Of a stretch of DNA of 64,000 nt, positions 1 through 8,358 are shown in pieces. Position 1 is the stretch's first letter. Every line of letters starts with the position of its first letter. The notes below the pieces were generated by a model, which made no database searches, was not told the origin of the DNA, and worked only from the letters and a program-made list of their open reading frames with translations. A program made the translations under genes and the position numbers. Source of the stretch: Thermoanaerobaculia bacterium (GTDB lineage: Bacteria > Acidobacteriota > Thermoanaerobaculia > Gp7-AA8); assembly GCA_017883205.1 (NCBI GenBank), contig JADGNZ010000013.1, positions 1 to 64,000 of the forward strand, read 5' to 3'.

Positions 1-282
1 TGGCATGCCACAGACACTGGCTGTCTGTGCTCCCGGGTCATGTGGCAGAGGTAGAAGTACCTGAGCCTCGAAGCTGAAAGCCATGTGGCACAGACACTCT
101 TGTCTGTGCAAGACCCGGCTTCGAGGCTCGGATCCTCCTTGGTTGTGGCACAAAGGCCGGATCGATGTGGCATGCCACAGACACTGGCCTTCTTTGCTCC
201 CGGGTCATGTGGCAGAGGTAGAAGTACCTGAGCCTCGAAGCTGAAAGCCATGTGGCACAGACACTCCTGTCTGTGCAAGACC
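1..282. repeat. 115-bp imperfect direct repeat, two copies
   Basis: Positions 1-115 recur at 168-282, offset by 167 bases, with only a few differences. Each copy ends in a short imperfect palindrome built on CACAGACA/TGTCTGTG. The second copy lies just upstream of the M13 peptidase gene. No open reading frame of interest lies in the first 300 bases. The left copy starts at the first base of the window, so the repeat may continue beyond it. Confidence 0.85.
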
Positions 283-324
283 ATCAACGAAACGGCAGCC
301 TCACGCCCTCGTATACTTCCCGCC

Positions 325-2340
325 ATGCGAATGACGCCGATCGCCATCCTCTTCCTGGCCACCTCTCTTGCCGCGCAGACCACTCCCGAGCGCGGTGTTT
401 TCGTCGAAGACATCGACAAAAACGCGGATGCGTGCACGAACTTCTACGACTACGCGAACGGCGCCTGGCGCGCGGCGAATCCCATTCCCGGCTCGATGCA
501 GAAGTGGAGCCGCCGCTGGGCCGCCGGCGAGCAGAGCAAAGAGCAACTCCGCGCGCTTCTCGACGACGAGTCGAAGAAGAAGGATTGGCCCAAGGGGACG
601 ATCGATCAGCAGATCAGCGACTTCTACGCATCCTGCATGGATCAATCGCGCGTCGACGCACGCGGCGCGATGCCGATCCAGCCGCTGCTGCGCGAGATTA
701 AAGCGATGCGCACGCCTGCCGATTTGCAGAAGACGATCGCCGACCTTCACGACCTGCAGATGTTCGCGGCGTTCGGCATCACGTCGGCATCCGACAACCA
801 CAATCCCGGCTTCGTCATCGCCCGCGTCTTTGCCTCCGGCCTCGGCCTCCCCGACCGCGACTACTACCTGAAGCCCGAGAAGCGCTTCGCCGATGCCCGC
901 GCCAGGTACCGCGTTCACGTCGCGAAGATGTTCGAGCTCACCGGCTACTCAACCGCCGAGGCGAAACACGCCAGCGACGTGGTCTTCGCGATGGAGACGC
1001 GGCTCGCGGCCGCGCAGCTCGACAACGTCGCCCTTCGCGATCCGGCCGCGACCGATCACAAATACCAGGTGGCCACGCTGCAGAAGTTCACGCCGCACTT
1101 CGACTGGACGCGCTATCTCGACCGCTTCAAAGTCGCGCCTGAGGATCTCAACGTCGATCAGCCTGAGTACATGGGCGCAGTCGAGAAGGAGCTGCGCTCG
1201 ACGCCGCTGGCAACGTGGAAGGCTTACCTCGCCTGGAACGTCATCAACAACGCCGCGCGCCACCTCTCCTCGCCGATCGTCGAAGAACATTTTGCGTTCT
1301 ACGGAAAGTATCTGAGCGGCTCCACGGAGATGAAGCCGCGCTGGAAGCGGTGCGTCGAAGGCGATGACATGTTCCTCGGCGAAGCGCTCGGCCAGCGCTA
1401 CGTGGAGCGCTATTTCCCGCCCGAGGCCAAGGCGCGGATGAAAGAGCTGGTCAAGAACCTCCTGCTGGCCATGGGCGACACCATTCGCGGTCTCGACTGG
1501 ATGAGCCCCGCCACGAAGACGCGCGCGCTCGAGAAACTGGCCACGTTCAATCCGAAAGTCGGCTACCCCGACAAGTGGAAGGACTACAGCAGCGTCGTGA
1601 TCAGCCCTTCGTCGTACTGGGAGAACGTCGAGGCTGGATTGAAGTTCGACAACGCGGACAGTCTGGCGCAGGCAGGCAAACCGGTCGATCGCGGACGTTG
1701 GGGGATGACGCCGCCGACCTCCGATGCCTACTACAACCCGCTGCTCAACGAGATCGTCTTCCCGGCCGGCATCCTGCAGCCGCCGGCGTTCGACGTTCAC
1801 AACGCCGATGCCGTGAACTACGGCGCCATCGGCGTCGTCATCGGACACGAGATCAGCCACGGCTTCGACGATCAGGGCGCGCAATACGACGCACAGGGCC
1901 GCCTCAACAACTGGTGGACGGCCGAGGATCTGAAGCGATTCCATGAGCGAACGGCTTGCGTGTCCGATCAGTTCGAGAACTACTTCATCGAGCCCGGCAT
2001 CCATCACCAGGGCAAACTCGTCCTCGGCGAATCGATCGGCGATCTGGCCGGCGCGAAGATCGCCTGGCTGGCGTTCCAGAAAGCGCATCAGACGAAGCCC
2101 GCGGTGGCCATCGACGGCTTCACGCCCGAGCAGCAGTTCTTCATCGCCTGGGGCCAGTTCCGCGGCGACGAGACACGCCCGGAGACGCAGCGGCTGATGG
2201 TGCAGGGCGATCCGCATCCGGTGGCCAAGTACCGCGTCATCGGCCCGCTGTCGAACCTGCCCGAGTTTGCGAAGACGTTCGGATGCAAAGCCGACGCAGC
2301 GATGGTGCGGCCTGCCGACAAGCGATGCGCGGTCTGGTGA
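325..2340 (+). CDS. Secreted M13 family (neprilysin-like) zinc metallopeptidase
   Basis: A 671-residue endopeptidase of the neprilysin/PepO family, which cleaves short peptides outside the cytoplasm. The zinc motif HEISH is at residues 508-512, and the third ligand with its partner acid lies in GESIGD (E569, D573). The C-terminal tail resembles other M13 enzymes, including the final Cys near the end. The start at 325 is preferred because it gives a clean signal peptide (MRMTPIAILFLATSLAAQ); an in-frame upstream start at 250 would put 25 unrelated residues, encoded by the upstream repeat, before it. The length matches full bacterial M13 proteins. No operon partner is visible; the gene is followed by repeats. 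Family assignment is secure; the substrate is unknown. Confidence 0.95.
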   Translation: MRMTPIAILFLATSLAAQTTPERGVFVEDIDKNADACTNFYDYANGAWRAANPIPGSMQKWSRRWAAGEQSKEQLRALLDDESKKKDWPKGTIDQQISDFYASCMDQSRVDARGAMPIQPLLREIKAMRTPADLQKTIADLHDLQMFAAFGITSASDNHNPGFVIARVFASGLGLPDRDYYLKPEKRFADARARYRVHVAKMFELTGYSTAEAKHASDVVFAMETRLAAAQLDNVALRDPAATDHKYQVATLQKFTPHFDWTRYLDRFKVAPEDLNVDQPEYMGAVEKELRSTPLATWKAYLAWNVINNAARHLSSPIVEEHFAFYGKYLSGSTEMKPRWKRCVEGDDMFLGEALGQRYVERYFPPEAKARMKELVKNLLLAMGDTIRGLDWMSPATKTRALEKLATFNPKVGYPDKWKDYSSVVISPSSYWENVEAGLKFDNADSLAQAGKPVDRGRWGMTPPTSDAYYNPLLNEIVFPAGILQPPAFDVHNADAVNYGAIGVVIGHEISHGFDDQGAQYDAQGRLNNWWTAEDLKRFHERTACVSDQFENYFIEPGIHHQGKLVLGESIGDLAGAKIAWLAFQKAHQTKPAVAIDGFTPEQQFFIAWGQFRGDETRPETQRLMVQGDPHPVAKYRVIGPLSNLPEFAKTFGCKADAAMVRPADKRCAVW

Positions 2341-2380
2341 TCGCGAGGTTCAACTGGAGCGTGAAAAACCCGAAGTGGAA

Positions 2381-2480
2381 GTGACCCACCGGTAGCGGAA
2401 GGGGTCAGACCCAAAGTGAAAGTGACCCACCAGTAGCGGAAGGGGTCAGACCCAAAGTGAAAGTGACCCACCAGAAACGG
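2381..2480. repeat. 41-bp tandem repeat with GGGTC/GACCC palindrome
   Basis: Two full 41-base units (2381-2421 and 2422-2462) and a partial third unit follow the peptidase stop codon. Each unit carries gtgacccacc and a short inverted repeat, ggggtcagaccc. It is intergenic, with no coding potential seen. Confidence 0.8.
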
Positions 2481-2527
2481 TGGCAAGAGATTAACCAATC
2501 GTGGAAACGGACCGCGACATTTCCACT

Positions 2528-2790
2528 AATTTCGTCATCAACATCACAGAAATCGTCTTCGACGTCACAGAGATTGGTCTGTAACGTTGCAGAGACTGTC
2601 TGTTACGTCAGAGTCGATTGACTGTAACGTTAGAGAGGATTGACTGCAGCGTTAGAGTCGATTGACTGTAACGTTGGAGACGATTGACTGCAGCGTTAGA
2701 GTCCATCGACTGCAGCGTTAGAGTCGATTCACTGCAACGTCAGAGACGATTGACTGTAACGTTAGAGACGTTGTCTGCAAGGCTAAAGTC
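2528..2790. repeat. 22-bp tandem repeat array, about 12 units
   Basis: A degenerate array with a 22-base period. The clearest units run from 2616 to 2769, with consensus close to GATTGACTGTAACGTTAGAG plus two bases; the earlier units at 2528-2615 are more diverged. The period is not a multiple of three, so it is unlikely to be coding. The units share an ACGTT/GCGTT core with two other arrays in this window (17653-17883 and 45505-46215). The stretch 2341-2895 holds only this array and the 41-bp repeat. Confidence 0.85.
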
Positions 2791-2895
2791 ATTGTTCTCA
2801 ATGATATCGAGCTTTGCAGAACCATCGGCAAGCGATGTTGACGATCCCTTGACGGTGGCCTCTTGCCAAGCGACGACCGCCAGCCCGCAGTCCGG

Positions 2896-3447
2896 TCAAC
2901 ACTCGTCGCAGAAGTCGAGCAGCATCCGTTCCCCTTCCGGCCACGGACCGTAGCCGGACGCGCCGTTGATGTGGCCGGCGTCGCCGATGAAGACGAGACG
3001 GCTTCCCCAGGCATTGGCAAAGAGGCGAGCGCGGTCGTTGCTCACGTACTGATCGTTCGTGCTGGCGACGACGATGCTCGGAAAGGGCGGCTTGGCCAGC
3101 GGCATCTTCGCGAAACTTCGTCCTTCGATCGGATAGTCCGGCGCCTCGAGATCGCTCGGTGCTACGAGAAACGCTCCGCGCACCCCTCGGCCACCGCAAT
3201 CGATCGCCCATTGCCCGACGAGCGAGCAGCCGAGGGAGTGGGCGGCGAGGATCGGCGGAGTGGGACACGCGCGCACGGCAGAGTCGAGCGTGGCCACCCA
3301 CTCATCGCGATCGGGATGGTCAAAATCGCGCTGCTGGACGCGGCGAAACGATGGATGCTTCGCTTCCCAATGCGTCTGCCAGTGCAGTGGGCCGGAGCTC
3401 CAGAGGCCAGGGATCGTGAGAACGAGAGGGGTCGGGGCGTTTGCCAT
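2896..3447 (-). CDS. RBBP9/YdeN-type alpha/beta serine hydrolase
   Basis: A 183-residue small alpha/beta hydrolase of the RBBP9/YdeN (Ser_hydrolase) family, probably cytosolic. The nucleophile elbow AHSLGC puts the catalytic serine at residue 71. Asp132 (in STNDQYV) and His159 (in GDAGHINGASGYG) complete the triad, and that last motif is characteristic of the family. The start at 3447 (MANAPTPLVL) is chosen because the first beta strand begins immediately after it; a start at 3486 would add 13 residues with no family match. The gene stands alone between repeats and the P450 gene. Family members hydrolyse small esters in vitro; the natural substrate here is unknown. Confidence 0.88.
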   Translation of the reverse strand: MANAPTPLVLTIPGLWSSGPLHWQTHWEAKHPSFRRVQQRDFDHPDRDEWVATLDSAVRACPTPPILAAHSLGCSLVGQWAIDCGGRGVRGAFLVAPSDLEAPDYPIEGRSFAKMPLAKPPFPSIVVASTNDQYVSNDRARLFANAWGSRLVFIGDAGHINGASGYGPWPEGERMLLDFCDEC

Positions 3448-3485
3448 GCGGTGGAGTTTAGTTGGCGCACAGCAATCCGGGAACA

Positions 3486-3545
3486 CCGCCGCCGGGCCGG
3501 CGGCGGTACAGCCGGCCAGCGGCCGGCGCTACGAAAATCACGCGC
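3486..3545. repeat. GC-rich palindromic repeat (GCCGGC...GCGCTAC type)
   Basis: A GC-rich stretch of nested GCCGGC palindromes ending in gccggcgctacg, between the hydrolase and P450 genes. Related sequences occur at 29590-29655 and 42425-42495, so it appears to be a dispersed intergenic element. Confidence 0.55.
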
Positions 3546-3557
3546 TACGAAATCAAT

Positions 3558-4880
3558 TCACTTCTCCGTCACGGTCGCGCGCAGACCATCCTTCGGTTCC
3601 GGCGGCGTCTTGCTGTAGTCCATCTCGAAGTTCTGCGGCGGGATCGACCACGAGTATCCGCGTAGAAGGACCACCGCGAAGACCTCCATGATGTAGGTGG
3701 CGAAATCAAGTCCGGGACAACGATGCCCTGTCGCGGGGCCTGCGCCCTGCGGTGCGAACGCGTGCTCGTGGCGCTTGTCCTCTGCGCGCTCCGGCGAGAA
3801 GCGGTCGGGATCGAATGCCGTCGGATTCGTGTAGCCGCTCTGCGCCACGTGGCTCGGCGTCACCGCCCACATCACCATCCATCCGGCAGGGACGGAAACG
3901 CCATCGAATTCGATCGGCTTCTTTGTCTTGCCGAAAACCGCGGGCACGATCGGCGTGATGCGCTTCACCTCGTTGACGACCTGCAGCAGATACGGCATCG
4001 CCATCAACGTCTCGAGCGTCAGCGGTCCGTTCGGCGCAACAGCCTCGATCTCGGCAGTCAGTTTCGCGCGCACATCAGGATGCGCCGTCAGTTGCTGCAC
4101 GATCGATCCAAGCTCCGCGAAGACGATGAATCCGGCGATGACGATGTGGTGCAGTTCGAGGGCGGCATCATCGTCAGAAAGTGCGGCGTTGGATGTAACG
4201 GCAGCGCCCAGCATGCGCGACAGTCCGTCATCGGTCGGTGTCTGGCGCCGCTCGCGCACGAGCCGGCGAAGCACATCGAGAATCCGGTCGCGGGCCTGTA
4301 ACGCCTTGCGGTAACGCGTGCCGGGAATGTTGATCGGCAGCGACGCGAATCCATTAGTGAGAGTGCCGTAGTCGTCGCGCAGGCGGTCCATCTCGGCTCC
4401 AGGCTGCATCCCCATCACCGTCGTGCAGATCACTTCGATCGCCAGCCGTTTCAGCTCATCCAGCCAGCGCATCTCCCCTGCCGGCGGCCACGCGCGAAAG
4501 GACCGCTCCACTGTCTGCTGGACGATCGGCAGGTACGCGGTGATGGCGGCGCGGTTGAAGGCCTGATTGACGAGCCTCTTCCGAACGCTGTGAACCTCGC
4601 CGTCGAGCGCCGGAAGGCTCCGCCCGCCGAACAGCTCCTGCACATGCGGCGGCATCGCTCCCTCGCGCTTGACGAGATCCGTATCGATGAACTTTCCCGC
4701 CGCTTCAGGGCCGGCGATGACGGCGGTTTTTCTCCCGAGAACATTCGATCGGAAGATCCTCCCATGCCGCGCCAGGCGCTCTTCGATGAAGCGAAACGGA
4801 TTCTTCGCAAACGCCAACGTCTCGCCGAGGAGCGGCAGACCATCATTACCTGCAGGGCGCGGACCTTCAGTCGTGCTCAA
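3558..4880 (-). CDS. Cytochrome P450 with an unusual I-helix
   Basis: A 440-residue soluble P450. The ExxR motif of helix K is at E304-R307 (NEVKR). The haem-binding loop is FAPQGAGPATGHRCPG, with Cys388 as thiolate ligand. The loop form (TGHRCPG) recalls the CYP152 fatty-acid peroxygenases and some CYP120-like proteins. The I-helix reads AGFIVFAEL (249-257), so the usual acid-alcohol pair (AGxD/E-T) that activates O2 is absent. This suggests peroxygenase or isomerase-type chemistry rather than classical monooxygenation, which is an inference. No ferredoxin or reductase gene is adjacent. No membrane anchor or signal peptide is visible. The substrate is unknown. Confidence 0.93.
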   Translation of the reverse strand: MSTTEGPRPAGNDGLPLLGETLAFAKNPFRFIEERLARHGRIFRSNVLGRKTAVIAGPEAAGKFIDTDLVKREGAMPPHVQELFGGRSLPALDGEVHSVRKRLVNQAFNRAAITAYLPIVQQTVERSFRAWPPAGEMRWLDELKRLAIEVICTTVMGMQPGAEMDRLRDDYGTLTNGFASLPINIPGTRYRKALQARDRILDVLRRLVRERRQTPTDDGLSRMLGAAVTSNAALSDDDAALELHHIVIAGFIVFAELGSIVQQLTAHPDVRAKLTAEIEAVAPNGPLTLETLMAMPYLLQVVNEVKRITPIVPAVFGKTKKPIEFDGVSVPAGWMVMWAVTPSHVAQSGYTNPTAFDPDRFSPERAEDKRHEHAFAPQGAGPATGHRCPGLDFATYIMEVFAVVLLRGYSWSIPPQNFEMDYSKTPPEPKDGLRATVTEK

Positions 4881-4967
4881 TGGGGACCTCCGATGTTTGA
4901 TAACGATACGCTGATCGGAGGCCGGCGGATGTTTTGGGCGTTGTTGTTTGGAGCGCGGTCCGATCGG

Positions 4968-5303
4968 TCAGTCAAGAATCCACTGGCCGTGAGCGCGGAT
5001 CTCGTCATACATCGCATCGGGCGCCAGGTCGATCTCACCGGGCCATTCAACCGCTCCGAGGTGAACGGCCGCATGTGCGAAAAAGTCGGGATCGCAGAGC
5101 GGTGCAAAGATCGTTCGAGCGATGTCGGCACGACCGAGGCGCGAACGTAGATCGACGATTCCCTGCGTGCCGTCGACAAACTGCACACCTAGAACGCCAT
5201 GCTCGATTACGCGAACGTCGCGGACACGCCAGGCGGCGCGAGGCTCGATTGGAGGCTCTACGACAGCGGTGCGATCCGTTTCGGTGGCTGAGTTCGACTG
5301 CAT
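4968..5303 (-). CDS. DUF2442 family protein
   Basis: A 111-residue protein whose second half matches the DUF2442 pattern: a strand reading VRVIEHGVLGVQFVDGTQGIVDL, split here by description as V-R-V-I-E-H then LGVQFVDG, followed by the AVHLGAVEWPGEIDLAPD segment typical of the C-terminus. The start at 5303 excludes 97 upstream codons that are only the shadow of the neighbouring gene. It overlaps the preceding DUF4160 gene by 46 bases, so the two are co-transcribed. DUF2442/DUF4160 pairs are common and are often listed as putative toxin-antitoxin-like modules. Function is not established. Confidence 0.8.
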   Translation of the reverse strand: MQSNSATETDRTAVVEPPIEPRAAWRVRDVRVIEHGVLGVQFVDGTQGIVDLRSRLGRADIARTIFAPLCDPDFFAHAAVHLGAVEWPGEIDLAPDAMYDEIRAHGQWILD

Positions 5304-5518
5304 AGCTCCCAATCCTCCAATAGTTCCTTTCGATGCTCTGCGGCCCACTCCATCACCAGCGCCAATGCCCGACGCGGAAGCGACCCTCGGTGAACGCTGA
5401 GATCCCGCAAATCGATCAAGACTTCGTGCTCCGCGTAGAGCGCATGAAAGTGTGGTGGTGGATGATCTCCCGCGAACATCTGAACGACCACTCCATAAAA
5501 AACGCTGATCGTTGGCAC
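5258..5518 (-). CDS. DUF4160 family protein
   Basis: An 86-residue protein with the DUF4160 signature: an N-terminal MPTISVFYGVVVQMF strand and the metal-site-like stretch DHPPPHFHALY, then an acidic-basic helix (EWAAEHRKELLEDWELC). It is the first gene of a two-gene unit with the DUF2442 gene, and the coding regions overlap by 46 bases. Such pairs are conserved across many phyla and are suspected small regulatory or toxin-antitoxin modules. No enzymatic role is known. Confidence 0.85.
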   Translation of the reverse strand: MPTISVFYGVVVQMFAGDHPPPHFHALYAEHEVLIDLRDLSVHRGSLPRRALALVMEWAAEHRKELLEDWELCSRTQPPKRIAPLS

Positions 5519-5782
5519 AAGGTCCCCTGCAAACTTTCAAAAAGTGCCTGTAGTGTGATTGTGCGCCACCTTGGTTTTGCAAGGCAACCCTCACAGCGCT
5601 ATCGATAAGTCGCGGTTGGCAGCCTCACGCCCTCCCATCCTGCTCGCTGAGCTCGTTGGAGACTCTGTGACCTCGGTGCCTCTGTGGTTCATGCTTTCTC
5701 AGCCGTCCCGCGCGATACGCGGTAAGCTTTCACCACTCAAGGGCCCTCGAGACCAGACGGAGGCAGCCCACGTCCAATCCTC
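5519..5782. other. Intergenic region with half of a CACAGAG-type repeat
   Basis: A 264-base gap between the divergent DUF4160 gene and the first glycosyltransferase. It should hold the promoters of both. Positions 5661-5694 resemble one arm of the CCACAGAGACACAGAGG palindrome seen complete at 40758-40822. No gene or strong promoter motif could be identified. Confidence 0.4.
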
Positions 5783-6952
5783 ATGAGGGTGTTAGTCATC
5801 GCTTCGCGCTTCCCGTGGCCTGCGTACTCGGGCGATCGGATGCGTACGTCGAGTTGGCTCGCAGCGCTGGCTCCGCACGCGCGCGTTGCGCTCGTGGCAC
5901 CCGAGGGGACAGTACCGGTTGGGGTTGCTCCGTTCGATTTCTATCCCGCGCGGCGCTCCATCATGCGTGGCGTGCGCGGTGGCTTTACAATTCTGAAGAA
6001 CGGTCTGCCCGTGCAGAGTCTTCTGGCAGCACCGTACGAGTGGGATCGCGCCATCGCCGCCGCAAAGCGCGACCTCGGCGGCTTCGACACGACCATCGTC
6101 ATCCTCGCGCGCACCGATCCCTGGCTGCGCGGCTCTCTTGGCGGAGGCGTGAAAATCCTCGACGCCATCGATTCTCTCCGCCGCAATGCAGCAGAGCGGG
6201 GCAACGCCGCATCGATTCCGGCGCGGTGGTTCTGGCGACGGGAAGAGCGTCGCCTGGCGCGGGCGGAAAAGGATGTCGCGGCGTTCTACGATCACATCGT
6301 CGTCGTAAGCGAGGAGGAGACATCCGACCTCGGCGCCAACGCAGTGGCAATCGGTAATGGCGTCCCCGTTGCGCCGCTCGCGATCGACGCCCCGCGGCGA
6401 TTCGATTTCGGTTTCTGGGGCCGACTGGCCTACTTCGCGAACGCCGACGCGGCGATGTGGCTGATCGAGGAGATCTGGCCGGCCATCGTCGACCGGAATC
6501 CCTCTGCCACCTGCGTCATCGCCGGCGCCGACGCGCCGCGCGCGATCCGGCGTGCGGCCGAGCGGCGCGGCATCGCATTCTGCTCGCCAGTCGATGACAT
6601 GGCTGCACTGGCGCGCTCCGTTCGCGTCGCCCTGCTTCCGATCCGTTACGGCAGCGGGCAATCGAACAAAGTCGTGGAAGCAGGAGAGGCAGGCTGCGCG
6701 ATCGTCGCCACGCGCCAGGCATTGCGCGGCCTCGGGCCGCTCGCTCCGCACGTCCGCTTCGCGCACGATGCGCCGTCGTTTGCGGAGGCCGCGCTCGCGC
6801 TACTCGTTCCGCACGCGCGCGACGCCGCGGGAAGCGCGCTCCGCCGCATCACCACCGCCATGTATTCGCGTTCGCGAGTCTTCGACGAGCTCGCCCGCAT
6901 CGCGGGCGTCAGCGTGGGCGCCGGCATGGGCGCCGAGGCGGTGACGGCATGA
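5783..6952 (+). CDS. Glycosyltransferase, GT4-like
   Basis: A 389-residue two-Rossmann-fold (GT-B) glycosyltransferase. The N-terminal strand with acceptor loop is RVLVIASRFPWPAYSGDR. The C-terminal half has the sugar-nucleotide-binding pattern (FGFWGRLAYFANADAA; later LPIRYGSGQSNKVVEAGEAG), with the E of the EAG segment in the usual position. It is cytosolic or membrane-associated and transfers a sugar to a growing surface glycan. It is the first gene of a plus-strand unit, and its TGA overlaps the ATG of the sugar transferase gene (ATGA), so the two are translationally coupled. Donor and acceptor cannot be told from sequence. Confidence 0.88.
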   Translation: MRVLVIASRFPWPAYSGDRMRTSSWLAALAPHARVALVAPEGTVPVGVAPFDFYPARRSIMRGVRGGFTILKNGLPVQSLLAAPYEWDRAIAAAKRDLGGFDTTIVILARTDPWLRGSLGGGVKILDAIDSLRRNAAERGNAASIPARWFWRREERRLARAEKDVAAFYDHIVVVSEEETSDLGANAVAIGNGVPVAPLAIDAPRRFDFGFWGRLAYFANADAAMWLIEEIWPAIVDRNPSATCVIAGADAPRAIRRAAERRGIAFCSPVDDMAALARSVRVALLPIRYGSGQSNKVVEAGEAGCAIVATRQALRGLGPLAPHVRFAHDAPSFAEAALALLVPHARDAAGSALRRITTAMYSRSRVFDELARIAGVSVGAGMGAEAVTA

Positions 6953-8289
6953 TCCGGCCGAGCTCCAAAGAGAAACTTCTCAGAGTCGCGGGCGTGATGG
7001 CCGGCGACTTTCTCCTGGCCTGGGCTGCCCTCGCCGTCACCGTCTACGTTCGGCGGACAGTTCCTCTCGCCTTCACCAAGTCGCTGCTCCCGCCAATGAA
7101 CATCCGGCTCGATGCGCTCACCGTCTGTTTCTTTGGCGGCTCGCTGCTGGTCGCACTCGGATTGAGCGGCTTCTACCGGCGGCGGGCTCTCCCGCATGAA
7201 CGTCCGCTCATGGTGACGGCGCTGGTCATCCAGGTGGCGATCCTCGCGATCGGCGGCGCCTTCGACGAGCGCCTGCTGCCTCGCACGATTCTCATCGGTG
7301 TTCTGGCGATCGAATGGCTGACGCTTCCGGCGTGGCGCAGGTTCATCAGAATCGCGCTGCCGATTCGTCCGCGCGAAACGATCCTCGTCGGCGATGCCGC
7401 GCAGGTGCGGGCGGCGGTCGCGGCCCTGGACGCTGCGGCGGACCGGCGGATCCGCATCGCCGGCTGGGCGGGATCGCCTGACCCGACGCTGCCGATTCCG
7501 AACATCGGGCTGACTTCCAATCCCGGCGTGCGCGTGCTGCTGCGCGAGATTGAGGAAGTGATTTTCGTGAATCCCGAGGCTTCGCCGCGCGAACGGTTGG
7601 AGCTGCTGCAGATTCGTGGACCCCGAGGCTACCTGTTGCTCGCATCGCACGCCGACGCGCTGCTCACCTCGTCGATGCTCGGATGGGTCGGCGATCAACC
7701 GCTGATCGAGATCGCCGTCGGTTGCGGTTACGGGTTCCGCGCGGTGGTCAAGCGGACCATGGATATCGTGATCGGCAGTCTGCTCATCATCGTTGCGGCG
7801 CCGTTTGCGGTCGTCGCCGCCGCCGCGATCTGGCTCAACGACCGCGGACCCGTCCTCATCCGGCAACCGCGCGTTGGATTGGGCGGCGTGACGTTTCCGA
7901 TGTGGAAGTTCCGATCTATGCACGTGCCGCACGAAGGCCACGCCGATGGCGCCGGCGTCACACGCATCGGCTGGTTCCTGCGCCGCTATCGCATCGACGA
8001 GTTGCCGCAGTTGCTGAACATCATCGCCGGAGACATGAGCCTCGTCGGCCCGCGCCCGGAGCGGCCGGAGATCGTCGCGCAGATTCTCAGCGTGCTCCCC
8101 GAGTTCGAGTTGCGCAGTCTCGTGCGTCCGGGTCTGGCCGGACTGGCGCAGGTTTCCGCGGAGCGCGACAGCCGCCCGGAAGTGAAGCTCCGCTACGACC
8201 TCACTTACATGTGCGACTGGTCGGTGCAGCTCGACCTCCGGCTGCTGCTCTCGAGCGTGTCGGCGTCGCTCTCCGGAAGCGGCCTTTGA
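6949..8289 (+). CDS. WbaP-type polyprenyl-phosphate phosphoglycosyltransferase
   Basis: A 446-residue initiating enzyme that moves a sugar-1-phosphate onto undecaprenyl phosphate, starting the polysaccharide repeat unit at the inner membrane. The N-terminal part has several hydrophobic segments and a Rossmann-like CoA-binding-type domain. The catalytic C-terminal domain begins near VKRTMDIVIG with a re-entrant hydrophobic helix. It contains KFRSM, the catalytic acidic pair in RYRIDELPQ, and the MSLVGPRPE signature. It overlaps the upstream glycosyltransferase by four bases. Its stop codon TGA abuts the palindromic repeat at 8289-8358. Confident by motif; the sugar donor is unknown. Confidence 0.93.
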   Translation: MIRPSSKEKLLRVAGVMAGDFLLAWAALAVTVYVRRTVPLAFTKSLLPPMNIRLDALTVCFFGGSLLVALGLSGFYRRRALPHERPLMVTALVIQVAILAIGGAFDERLLPRTILIGVLAIEWLTLPAWRRFIRIALPIRPRETILVGDAAQVRAAVAALDAAADRRIRIAGWAGSPDPTLPIPNIGLTSNPGVRVLLREIEEVIFVNPEASPRERLELLQIRGPRGYLLLASHADALLTSSMLGWVGDQPLIEIAVGCGYGFRAVVKRTMDIVIGSLLIIVAAPFAVVAAAAIWLNDRGPVLIRQPRVGLGGVTFPMWKFRSMHVPHEGHADGAGVTRIGWFLRRYRIDELPQLLNIIAGDMSLVGPRPERPEIVAQILSVLPEFELRSLVRPGLAGLAQVSAERDSRPEVKLRYDLTYMCDWSVQLDLRLLLSSVSASLSGSGL

Positions 8290-8358
8290 TCCGCAGATGT
8301 CGCAGATGAGACGCCGATGAGAGAAAAGCATCTGCGAACATCTGCGACATCTGCGGAT
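8289..8358. repeat. ATCCGCAGATG palindromic repeat
   Basis: A perfect 20-base inverted repeat, atccgcagatgtcgcagatg (8289-8308), with its complement at 8339-8358 and a 30-base loop. The same element occurs at 43840-43904. It starts inside the stop codon of the sugar transferase and contains the start codon of the next glycosyltransferase. It may act as a transcript-stabilising or attenuating hairpin. Confidence 0.9.

Noticed and set aside
949-2217. Open frame of 422 codons on the minus strand
   Set aside because: Antisense shadow of the M13 peptidase.
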